Source: an uncultured Flavobacterium sp. (lineage in GTDB: Bacteria > Bacteroidota > Bacteroidia > Flavobacteriales > Flavobacteriaceae). Taken from it: 18,878 bases of DNA. Of the stretch, positions 7,290 to 14,697 are shown one piece after another. How positions within the stretch are numbered: the first letter of the stretch is position 1; the number at the start of each line of letters is the position of its first letter. Both the position numbers and the translations under genes were made by a program. A model generated the notes under the pieces. The model made no database searches. It was not told where the DNA came from and worked only from the letters and a program-made list of their open reading frames with translations. The stretch covers positions 1 through 18,878 of the forward strand of contig NZ_CAMLIX010000080.1 of the NCBI RefSeq assembly GCF_946479975.1, given 5' to 3'.

Positions 7290-8870
7290 TTACTCTTCTG
7301 TAAGAAGTTTTATCAAACTCTCGTCTCTTCCGTAAATGTCTTTATAGAAATTCAGATTCCCTTCGCGGTCTACCCAGGCGGTAAAATAGCCGATATAAAC
7401 TGGAACTTTCTTTTTTAATGTGTACCAGCTTTCTTTTCCTGCGTGCCTCGCTTTGTCAATTCTTTCTGGAGTCCATTGTTTGTCTACTTTTAATAATTCT
7501 ATTGCCAATTCTCTTGGTTTTGCTACACGCACACAACCATGACTAAATGCTCTGCTATCTCTTTCAAATAAACTTTTTGATGGTGTATCGTGCAAATAAA
7601 TATTGCTTGAATTTGGAAATAAAAACTTCACTAAACCTAAAGAATTATTTTTTCCAGGAAGCTGACGGACAGCGCCATTATTCCACTCTAGATTTTTCTT
7701 TTGCAGATAGTTTTTATCTCTAGCCATTCCGGGTTTGATCTCCGATTTTATGATACTCGGCGGTACATTCCAATACGGACTGAAAACAATATTGCTCATC
7801 ATTCCGCTGAAAATTACGGTTTTGGTCATCGCTTTTCCGACAACTACTGCTGAAGTAAAAGCAATTTTTCCGTCTTCTATGATGTACAATTTAAATTCGG
7901 GAATATTAACTTCAACGTATTTCTGCCCTTTTTCTAATTCAGGATCAATCCAACGGCAACGTTCCATGTTGGCAATAATCGTTTTAATTCTATCCGAAAC
8001 TGGAATATTCAAATCTTTAATATGATCTAATAAAATGGTGTTTTTCGGACTATAACCGTGACGAACTTCGTAGTTTTTAATCGCCTTTATCAAAGTCGTA
8101 TCGCAAACGGCACTTTTATTGTTTTCTTTAAGATCTTTGGTTACAAAAAGTCTTTCTCTAATCTGCGCCACGACATTTGATGAATCGCCAACTTTTAAAG
8201 CTTTATAATCTTCTCCTGTTTCAATAGTTTTCCAACCTCCATTTTTTTCAATTTCTCTGTATTCTTTTAAAGCATCACGAAGTTTGTAATACTGACTGAA
8301 CATCTTCTTTTTCTTATCATCTAAAATGGTTGATTTTTTAAAAATAGAATCAGATAGCACTTGATAATTGAACTTTTTTCTAGGCAGAAGCCATTCCATA
8401 GAAATACTTGTTTTCTCATCAAAACCTGCATATACTTTTTCTGCATAGTAGTAATACAAGTTTGAAAGCAGTAAATCGGTATCTTCTTTGGATAATTTTT
8501 TGGCTGGATTGTTTTCAAAAACAGCATTCAATTCTTCTTTATAAGGATAATTGGCTTTTAAACCTTCCTGATCTAAGTTTTTGTATTGATTGAATAAGGT
8601 GTTTCCAAACTCCACAACTCCTTTATTGTCCTGCCACAATTGAGTCGATTTATTTTTTTGATATAAAGAAGTTACATCAGTCTTAAATTTTGCCAGTTTT
8701 GGATAACTTTCATAAAACTTTGCGATACGGGCAGTATCAATAGTAAGCTTTAATTCTGGAACTTTTTCAACTGCTTTTACTGCGTTTTCTTCTTTCTTAT
8801 CTGCTTTCGAATTACACGAAAAAAGCATCAAAAAAAGGATTGCGATTATAGGCGAATACCAAATTTTCAT
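7290..8870 (-). CDS. L,D-transpeptidase lipoprotein, YcbB-like (YkuD domain)
   Basis: A 526-residue peptidoglycan cross-linking enzyme of the large YcbB (LdtD) architecture. The N-terminus carries a lipobox (LFSC, Cys19), so it is a predicted lipoprotein. A helical scaffold region (about 55-205) and a peptidoglycan-binding-like segment (about 225-290) precede the YkuD catalytic domain (about 315-455), which holds His427 (YLHDTP) and the catalytic Cys446 in SHGCVRV. Enzymes of this group form 3-3 cross-links and resist most beta-lactams except carbapenems. The start is ATG at 8870, immediately before the signal. The length matches the family. It follows the DUF1573 gene on the same strand, but a terminator lies between, so co-transcription is not required. 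It converges with the NlpC/P60 gene. Confidence 0.93.
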   Translation of the reverse strand: MKIWYSPIIAILFLMLFSCNSKADKKEENAVKAVEKVPELKLTIDTARIAKFYESYPKLAKFKTDVTSLYQKNKSTQLWQDNKGVVEFGNTLFNQYKNLDQEGLKANYPYKEELNAVFENNPAKKLSKEDTDLLLSNLYYYYAEKVYAGFDEKTSISMEWLLPRKKFNYQVLSDSIFKKSTILDDKKKKMFSQYYKLRDALKEYREIEKNGGWKTIETGEDYKALKVGDSSNVVAQIRERLFVTKDLKENNKSAVCDTTLIKAIKNYEVRHGYSPKNTILLDHIKDLNIPVSDRIKTIIANMERCRWIDPELEKGQKYVEVNIPEFKLYIIEDGKIAFTSAVVVGKAMTKTVIFSGMMSNIVFSPYWNVPPSIIKSEIKPGMARDKNYLQKKNLEWNNGAVRQLPGKNNSLGLVKFLFPNSSNIYLHDTPSKSLFERDSRAFSHGCVRVAKPRELAIELLKVDKQWTPERIDKARHAGKESWYTLKKKVPVYIGYFTAWVDREGNLNFYKDIYGRDESLIKLLTEE

Positions 8871-8933
8871 AAGTAGGATTTTTTATTAAAAGTAGAAAAA
8901 AATCTATTAAATCAAAATCAAATTACTGCAAAT

Positions 8934-8963
8934 AAAAAACTCCAAACAATTTCTTGTCTGGAG
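8934..8963 (-). terminator. Intrinsic terminator of the DUF1573 gene
   Basis: CTCCAAACAA (8940-8949) pairs with TTGTCTGGAG (8954-8963) with one mismatch and a 4-base loop. Read on the minus strand the stem is followed by six T residues (8934-8939). It lies 33 bases past the DUF1573 stop codon and ahead of the transpeptidase start. Confidence 0.8.
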
Positions 8964-8995
8964 CTTTTTGCCATATAACCAACCTATTAAAATTC

Positions 8996-9412
8996 TTAAA
9001 TAACCGTACCTTTTAAAGTAAGGATTTTTGGTGTTGTTTCTGCACTTGTCGTTACAGTCACTGTTTTTGTAAAAGCTCCTTTATTTGCCGCGTTGTAAGT
9101 TGCAGTAACTTTTGCAGATTTACCTGGTAAAATTGGTTCTTTTGTGTAATCTGTAGCTGTACATCCGCAAGATCCTTGAACGTTTGTAATTACTACTGCC
9201 GTTTTTCCAGTGTTTTTAAATTCGTAAACAATTGCTTTTGGAGTTCCTTGCGGAATCTGTCCAACATCAATTGTTTCTGCTTTCCAAACAATTGTAGAAG
9301 CTGTTGTTTCTGAAATTACAGCTTCTGAAATTAACGATTGTACTGGAGCAATCGCCGAAAAAGACATTAGCCCAAGAGCTAAAGCTAACATCGAAATTTT
9401 GATCATTTTCAT
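8996..9412 (-). CDS. Exported DUF1573-domain protein
   Basis: A 138-residue small protein with a signal peptide (residues 1-22, ending SAIA) and one DUF1573 domain (about 42-135), an Ig-like beta-sandwich common in Bacteroidota. The diagnostic features are the FKNTGKTAVVITNVQGSCGCT segment start (65-85), with Cys82 and Cys84 in SCGC, and the PGKSAKVTATYN block (96-107). The family has no settled biochemical function; its fold suggests an extracytoplasmic binding or structural role. ATG at 9412 is chosen because it gives the full signal peptide; a second Met is at residue 3. It is divergent from a two-component system across 164 bases, with a TACCTTTG -7-like motif upstream and its own terminator downstream, so it is probably monocistronic. 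Confidence 0.85.
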   Translation of the reverse strand: MKMIKISMLALALGLMSFSAIAPVQSLISEAVISETTASTIVWKAETIDVGQIPQGTPKAIVYEFKNTGKTAVVITNVQGSCGCTATDYTKEPILPGKSAKVTATYNAANKGAFTKTVTVTTSAETTPKILTLKGTVI

Positions 9413-9454
9413 AATGGTATATTTAAAATGGTTTATAGTTCAAACTTGATATTA

Positions 9455-9462
9455 CAAAGGTA
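9455..9462 (-). promoter_or_regulatory. Candidate -7 box for the DUF1573 gene
   Basis: TACCTTTG on the minus strand matches TAnnTTTG exactly and predicts a leader of about 35 bases. The -33 region has no TTG at the expected spacing. Confidence 0.5.
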
Positions 9463-9514
9463 ATTCAGACAAATTCAAATCGCTGTTAACTGGTTTCAAA
9501 CGTTTGTTAATGAC

Positions 9515-9545
9515 TTGTTAATCGGCTGTTTTCAGGCTAAAATTG
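9515..9545 (+). promoter_or_regulatory. Candidate promoter of the two-component operon
   Basis: TTG at 9515-9517, a 20-base spacer, then TAAAATTG at 9538-9545, which is one mismatch from TAnnTTTG. Transcription would begin about 25 bases before the TTG start codon of the histidine kinase. The same gap holds the divergent DUF1573 promoter, so a shared regulator could act on both. Confidence 0.45.
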
Positions 9546-9576
9546 ATTAATATTACACTCTTAAAATTCTCCATTC

Positions 9577-10842
9577 TTGAAAATCAATAAACTCAACAGC
9601 ATCATTCTCTTAGGATTAGTGGCCATCATTAGTATTTTGGTCGCACAATTACTCTGGACAAAAGAGGCGTTTACAATTGAACAGAAAAAACTGAGTCAGA
9701 AAGCGCATATTGCCTTACTTGAAGTTGCTAAAAAATTATACGAAGGAACCAATCATGAACTTCCTGCGCAGAATCCGGTTCAGAAAATTGCTAACGATTA
9801 TTATATTGTGAATGTTGACAATGAATTTGAACCTGATATTTTGGAATTCTATCTTCAAACGGAATTCAAAAAAATGAACATTACGACCGATTTCGAATAT
9901 GCGATGTACAACTGCCAAAGCGACGAAATGATTTATGGTGATTACATTTCGCTTTCAAAGAAAAAAGCAGAATGCAAGAAAAGTGTTTATTTCCCTAAAC
10001 ATAAAAATCTGGTGTATTATTTCGCAGTTCGTTTTCCAAATGAGACTACTTATTTGTTTAGTTCCATGCGATTTTGGTTTATTCTTTCAACGGCTTTGAT
10101 TCTGATTTTGCTTATTTATGTTTATTCTATTTTTAAACTTTTACAACAGAAAAAATACTCCGAATTACAGCGTGATTTTATCAATAATATGACGCATGAA
10201 TTTAAAACGCCTTTGTCTTCGATTCTAATTGCCTCGAAATATTTAATTGAACAAAGTCCGATAAAAGATGACAAGAAACTTTATACGTATACTGATATTA
10301 TTATCAATCAAAGCAATAAATTGAACAGTCACATCGAGAAAATTCTAAATATTTCTAAATCAGAATATACGCCTTTGGAATTGAAAAAAGAGAATGTTCT
10401 GATTCTTCCAATTATTGAAGAAGCGATTTCGAATATTAAGTTGAAGTATCCTGAAGCGTCTGTTTCAATCGAAACTGTATCAAATGATTATTTACTGGAA
10501 ACAGATATTTTTCATTTTTCTAATTTAGTTTATAATTTATTGGACAATGCGGTAAAATACTGCAATGAAAAACCTGAAATTAAAATCAGAATAAAGGAAG
10601 AAAACAATTGTTTAAAACTAGAATTTATTGATAACGGAATAGGCATCAATCCTAAAAAAATATCTTTTATCTTTGATAAGTTTTATAGAGTTCAAAATGA
10701 AAAGAGTAATGAAGTTAACGGATTTGGACTTGGTTTGTATTATGTAAAAGAAATCTGCAGTCTGCAAAACTGGAAAATAAAAGCCGAAAATAATACCGAA
10801 AATGGCGTAACAATAACTTTATCTATTCCTTATAAAAAATGA
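9577..10842 (+). CDS. Membrane sensor histidine kinase, TTG start
   Basis: A 421-residue two-component sensor kinase. Transmembrane helices at about 8-27 and 164-187 enclose a periplasmic sensor region (28-163) that I do not recognise; it contains Cys113 and Cys133. The kinase core is complete: HisKA H-box with phospho-acceptor His207 (NNMTHEFKTPL), N-box Asn320/Asn324 (LVYNLLDNAVKY), G1 DNGIGI (352-357), F-box FDKFYR (366-371) and G2 GFGLGLYYV (382-390). The start must be TTG at 9577: an in-frame stop lies at 9562-9564, and the next in-frame ATG would remove the first membrane helix. It overlaps the response regulator by 4 bases. Overall architecture resembles RprX-type kinases of Bacteroidota; the signal is unknown. 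Confidence 0.93.
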   Translation: MKINKLNSIILLGLVAIISILVAQLLWTKEAFTIEQKKLSQKAHIALLEVAKKLYEGTNHELPAQNPVQKIANDYYIVNVDNEFEPDILEFYLQTEFKKMNITTDFEYAMYNCQSDEMIYGDYISLSKKKAECKKSVYFPKHKNLVYYFAVRFPNETTYLFSSMRFWFILSTALILILLIYVYSIFKLLQQKKYSELQRDFINNMTHEFKTPLSSILIASKYLIEQSPIKDDKKLYTYTDIIINQSNKLNSHIEKILNISKSEYTPLELKKENVLILPIIEEAISNIKLKYPEASVSIETVSNDYLLETDIFHFSNLVYNLLDNAVKYCNEKPEIKIRIKEENNCLKLEFIDNGIGINPKKISFIFDKFYRVQNEKSNEVNGFGLGLYYVKEICSLQNWKIKAENNTENGVTITLSIPYKK

Positions 10843-11525
10843 CAAATTTCAAAATACTTTATGCCGAAGATGATGAAACTCTTGCGTTTCTAACCAAAGA
10901 CAATCTGGAACAGAATAATTACGAAGTGATTCATTGTTCTGATGGAAAATCGGCGCTTAAAACTTTTGAAGAAGAGGAATTTGATATCTGTATTTTTGAT
11001 ATTATGATGCCTAAAATGGATGGTTTCGAGTTAGCCGAAGCGGTTCGTAAAATTGATATCAATGTTCCGATTATTTTTCTTTCGGCTAAAACTTTGAAAG
11101 AAGATCGAATTAAAGGTCTGCGTTTAGGCGCCGACGATTATTTGGTTAAGCCTTTTAGTATTGAAGAACTATTGTTGAAAATTGAAATTTTCATAAAACG
11201 ATCACAAAAAAATATTCCGGCTTTAAAAACTATTTATGAAGTTGGGAAATATCAGTTTGACACTAAAAATTTTATACTTTTTAACGGCGAAGAAAAAGTT
11301 GGGCTAACACAACGTGAAGCCGAATTATTAAAGCTTTTTCTAGATCATAAAAATTCTGTTTTAAAACGCGAGCAGATCTTAACCTCTCTCTGGGGAACAG
11401 ATGATTACTTTATGGGAAGAAGCTTGGACGTTTTTATTTCGCGTCTGCGTAAAATATTAGCCAATGAAGAAGGAATTTCGATTGAAAATCTTCATGGAAT
11501 TGGGTTTCGATTTTCTATTGGGTAA
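10839..11525 (+). CDS. OmpR-family response regulator
   Basis: A 228-residue DNA-binding regulator. The receiver domain (about 4-118) has the acidic pocket Asp11/Asp12, phospho-acceptor Asp54 (FDIMMPKMDG), Ser82 in the Thr/Ser switch position and Lys104 (VKPF). A winged-helix DNA-binding domain (about 130-226) follows, with LTQREAELLKLF and the recognition segment SLDVFISRLRKIL. The ATG at 10839 overlaps the kinase stop codon (ATGA), so the pair is translationally coupled and almost certainly cognate. The architecture is like RprY. Target genes cannot be read from the window; the divergent DUF1573 gene and the downstream hydrolase are the nearest candidates. Confidence 0.95.
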   Translation: MTNFKILYAEDDETLAFLTKDNLEQNNYEVIHCSDGKSALKTFEEEEFDICIFDIMMPKMDGFELAEAVRKIDINVPIIFLSAKTLKEDRIKGLRLGADDYLVKPFSIEELLLKIEIFIKRSQKNIPALKTIYEVGKYQFDTKNFILFNGEEKVGLTQREAELLKLFLDHKNSVLKREQILTSLWGTDDYFMGRSLDVFISRLRKILANEEGISIENLHGIGFRFSIG

Positions 11526-11609
11526 ATCACAATTCTGCTAAAAATAAAGAAAAATCTGTAAACACTTTCCCGAAAAACTTTGTATTTTTAATATCTAATT
11601 TTCCCAGAT

Positions 11610-12374
11610 ATGAAATTACATCATTTGCGAAATGCCACTTTGGTGATTGAAACAGAAAAGCATGTCATTTTAGTTGACCCGATGTTGGGCAAAAGAAAAA
11701 CAATTCCGCCTTTTACTATTTTCAGATACAAACCGAAGAGAAATCCGTTGGTAGCTTTACCTAAAAACAGCCGTGAAATATTGAGCAAAGTCACGCACTG
11801 TTTGATTACGCATTTGCATCCCGATCATATTGACAAAGCTGGAGAGGTTTTTTTACGAAGAAAAAGCATTCCCGTAATCTGTAGTTCGAAAGACGAAAAA
11901 GAATTGGTAAAAAGAGGTTTGAGCGTTATTCAAACTTTAGAATATTGGGAACCACAATTATTTTTGGACGGGAAAATCACTGGAATTCCTGCTATTCATG
12001 GATATGGTTTTATAGCGAAATTGATGGGAAACGTAATGGGATTTGTGATTGAATTAGCCAACGAAAAATCAATTTATATTAGTTCTGATACTATTTTCAC
12101 AGAACACGTTGAAAAAGTTCTAACACAATTTAAACCAGACATTTCGGTTGTTGCCAGCGGAACTGCAAGATTAGATTTCGGACAGCCTTTATTAATGCAC
12201 ATGGATGATATTTTGAAATTTGTTACACTCGCTCCGGGAAAAGTAATTGCGAACCATTTAGAAGCTTTAAATCATTGTCCAACAACAAGATCACAATTAA
12301 GAACCGCTCTTTCAGAAAATGGTCTTTTGAGTAAAACGGCCATTCCGAACGATGGTGAATGTTTGGAATATTAA
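11610..12374 (+). CDS. Metallo-beta-lactamase-fold hydrolase, UlaG-like
   Basis: A 254-residue cytoplasmic metal-dependent hydrolase of the COG2220 type. The metal-binding motif THLHPDHID (67-75) supplies His68, His70, Asp72 and His73. Further likely ligands are His130 (AIHGYG), Asp160 (YISSDT) and His216 (ANHLEAL). There is no signal peptide. Known relatives include L-ascorbate-6-phosphate lactonase and phospholipase-like enzymes, so the fold does not give the substrate. The ATG at 11610 lies 84 bases downstream of the response regulator on the same strand with no clear terminator between, so read-through expression is possible. Its stop codon is separated by one base from the stop of the convergent radical SAM gene. 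Confidence 0.88.
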   Translation: MKLHHLRNATLVIETEKHVILVDPMLGKRKTIPPFTIFRYKPKRNPLVALPKNSREILSKVTHCLITHLHPDHIDKAGEVFLRRKSIPVICSSKDEKELVKRGLSVIQTLEYWEPQLFLDGKITGIPAIHGYGFIAKLMGNVMGFVIELANEKSIYISSDTIFTEHVEKVLTQFKPDISVVASGTARLDFGQPLLMHMDDILKFVTLAPGKVIANHLEALNHCPTTRSQLRTALSENGLLSKTAIPNDGECLEY

Positions 12375-12375
12375 T

Positions 12376-14562
12376 TTATAAAACTAATAATCCAAATTCG
12401 CGTAAGGTATTGATTGGTTTCGAATACCAAAATAACTCGAAATCTTCTAGTGAAGTTTCAAAATCATTTTTGACTTCCTGAAAAGTATAACTTTTAGAAC
12501 CCGAAACGGCTATTTTTGACAAAATCGAAACCAGCCACTCTCCTTCTTCTTTACTGGTTTGAATGTCGAAACTTTCTTTTTTATCATGAAAAGTCAGAGC
12601 CATCATTTCCCAGCTTCTTCCTTTTTTTGATTTTGTAAAAAGTGCTGCAGAAGGTTTTCCTCCCAACCAAACTACTTTTGCATTTGGTTTTGTATTGAAA
12701 TCGTTTTGTTCTTGTAAGGCATCAAAAATAAAATCGGAATGAATTTTAGTTTTCGGAATTTTAAAATCGAACCAATCCTGCAATTCGTAATCAAAACAGA
12801 TTCCGTGCATGAAATTGAAAAGCGATTTCTTTAATCCGAAACTGAATTTATCGTGATTAATTCCTGTAGAATCGCTGTATTCGATATCATTATTGGCAAA
12901 AGTTCCAATCAATTCAGTTTTTTTAGTCACCCCAAATTTCTCTGGATATAACCCGACTGGACTGTGAGCCGTCAAAGCAAATTGATGCCAAAAACCAGAT
13001 TGCAAAACTCCAGCTTCAAACAATTGGCGAACCATTTCGAGACTATCAACCGTTTCCTGAATGGTTTGCGTTGGATATCCGTACATTAAATAGGCGTGAA
13101 CCATAATTCCGGCTTCGGTAAAATTTCTCGTTACTTTTGCGACTTGTTCAACTGTAACACCTTTATCGATTAATTTCAATAATCGGTCCGAAGCGACTTC
13201 TAATCCGCCGGAAACGGCAATACAGCCAGAAGCTTTTAAAAGCAAACATAAATCTTTAGAAAAGCTTTTTTCAAATCGAATGTTTGTCCACCACGTTACA
13301 GCGAGTTTTCTTTTTAAGATTTCAAGCGCCAAAGCACGCATCAAAGCTGGCGGTGCGGCCTCATCAACAAAATGGAAACCGTTTTGACCTGTTTTTTCAA
13401 TTAATTCTTCTATTCGGTCGCAAAGTAAACTTGCCGCAACGGGTTCATAAACTTTTATGTAATCTAAAGAGATATCACAAAAAGTACATTTTCCCCAGTA
13501 ACAGCCGTGCGCCATGGTAAGTTTGTTCCAACGCCCGTCGCTCCACATTCTATGCATCGGATTTACAATTTCGATTACCGAAATATATTTATCCAGAGGA
13601 AGATCGGAGTAATCTGGAGTGCCTACATAAGCTTGTTTGTAATCGTGTTTAAGTGAATTATTTTTATAAACTACTTCCCCATTTTCTAATAAAAAAGTTC
13701 TTTTAAAAGAATCGGAAGTTGGATTTTCTAAATGAAAAATTAATTCTTCAATTGGAACTTCTCCGTCATCCAAAGTGATAAAATCGAAAAATTCAAATAC
13801 ACGTTTATCAGAAAGAGAACGCAATTCTGTATTTGGGAAACCACCTCCCATTGAAATTTTAATTTCAGGATGATTTTGTTTTACCCATTGTGCACAACGA
13901 AACGCGCTGTATAAATTCCCTGGAAAAGGAACCGAAATTAAAAATAGAGTTGGTTTTACGGCTTCAATTTTAGCTTTTAAAAGTGAAATTAAAATCGAAT
14001 CAATATAAGTTGGCTCTTGCTGTAAAGCGTTGTACAATTCATCAAAAGAATTTGCGCTTCGACCTAAACGTTCGGCATATCGGCTAAAGCCAAAATTTTC
14101 ATCAACGCATTCTACAATAAAATCTGAAATATCTTCGAGATATAAAGTTGCTAAATGTTTTGCTTTGTCCTGAGTTCCCATTGTTCCAAAAGCCCAATCG
14201 AGTTCTTCCAATTGTGCAAAACGAGAAGCTTCTGGCAAAAAATCTTCCTGACAAATCTGTAAAGCCAAAGTTGGATTTTTTCCCTGCAAAAACTGAATTA
14301 CAGAATCAATCGTTTTAATATATTCATCTTGAAGAGCAAAAATTCTTTTACAGTTGTCAGTTACTGATTGTTGGTTGTTGGATTGAAACAAATCTATCAA
14401 TCCTTTTTTCGAAAACAATTCCAAAATCACATCAATGCCCAAATCTGCCTGAGCCGATTCGATATTTTTAGTATTTAGAAAACCTTTTATATACGCCGTT
14501 GCCGGATACGGTGTATTCAGTTGTGTAAATGGAGGCGTAATTACAAAAAGTTTCGTTTTCAA
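12376..14562 (-). CDS. B12-binding-domain radical SAM protein of unknown function
   Basis: A 728-residue cytoplasmic protein. A Rossmann-like region resembling the end of a cobalamin-binding domain (LISVPFPGN, then SMGGGFPNTE and DDGEVPIEELI, about 208-275) precedes a radical SAM barrel. The [4Fe-4S] cysteines are Cys354, Cys359 and Cys362 in HGCYWGKCTFCD, spaced CX4CX2C rather than the canonical CX3CX2C; SGGLEVASDR (451-460) is the SAM-binding GGE-like segment. The canonical cobalamin motif DxHxxG is absent, so B12 binding is uncertain. About 140 residues (50-190) lie between the first strand and the rest of the Rossmann region. Both possible starts are TTG: 14583 or 14562. I prefer 14562 because a TATTTTTG -7-like motif overlaps the earlier codon and MKTKLFVITPP makes a compact first strand. 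The reaction and substrate are unknown. Confidence 0.82.
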   Translation of the reverse strand: MKTKLFVITPPFTQLNTPYPATAYIKGFLNTKNIESAQADLGIDVILELFSKKGLIDLFQSNNQQSVTDNCKRIFALQDEYIKTIDSVIQFLQGKNPTLALQICQEDFLPEASRFAQLEELDWAFGTMGTQDKAKHLATLYLEDISDFIVECVDENFGFSRYAERLGRSANSFDELYNALQQEPTYIDSILISLLKAKIEAVKPTLFLISVPFPGNLYSAFRCAQWVKQNHPEIKISMGGGFPNTELRSLSDKRVFEFFDFITLDDGEVPIEELIFHLENPTSDSFKRTFLLENGEVVYKNNSLKHDYKQAYVGTPDYSDLPLDKYISVIEIVNPMHRMWSDGRWNKLTMAHGCYWGKCTFCDISLDYIKVYEPVAASLLCDRIEELIEKTGQNGFHFVDEAAPPALMRALALEILKRKLAVTWWTNIRFEKSFSKDLCLLLKASGCIAVSGGLEVASDRLLKLIDKGVTVEQVAKVTRNFTEAGIMVHAYLMYGYPTQTIQETVDSLEMVRQLFEAGVLQSGFWHQFALTAHSPVGLYPEKFGVTKKTELIGTFANNDIEYSDSTGINHDKFSFGLKKSLFNFMHGICFDYELQDWFDFKIPKTKIHSDFIFDALQEQNDFNTKPNAKVVWLGGKPSAALFTKSKKGRSWEMMALTFHDKKESFDIQTSKEEGEWLVSILSKIAVSGSKSYTFQEVKNDFETSLEDFELFWYSKPINTLREFGLLVL

Positions 14563-14580
14563 AAGTGAATTATTTTTTTG

Positions 14581-14588
14581 CAAAAATA
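14581..14588 (-). promoter_or_regulatory. Candidate -7 box for the radical SAM gene
   Basis: TATTTTTG on the minus strand matches TAnnTTTG. It overlaps the upstream TTG candidate start, so if it is used, translation must begin at the TTG at 14562. No TTG -33 element is visible at the usual distance. Confidence 0.35.
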
Positions 14589-14669
14589 CGGGTTATTGCG
14601 GACTTTTTTTGAAAAGATTTCGGACGAACTGCAGATCTAAAATTTAGATTTTTTTTGTAGATAATTAAT

Positions 14670-14677
14670 TACATTTG
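14670..14677 (+). promoter_or_regulatory. Candidate -7 box for the large T9SS cargo gene
   Basis: TACATTTG matches TAnnTTTG exactly and lies 20 bases before the ATG, which would give a short leader of about 14 bases. The region 19 to 20 bases upstream is T-rich without a clear TTG. Confidence 0.45.
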
Positions 14678-14697
14678 CCACAATTCAAATTGTTGAA

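Noticed and set aside
12376..14583. RiPP or natural-product maturation locus around the radical SAM gene
   Set aside because: I found no short precursor-like gene, peptidase, transporter or other tailoring enzyme nearby, and the neighbours are convergent or divergent housekeeping-type genes.
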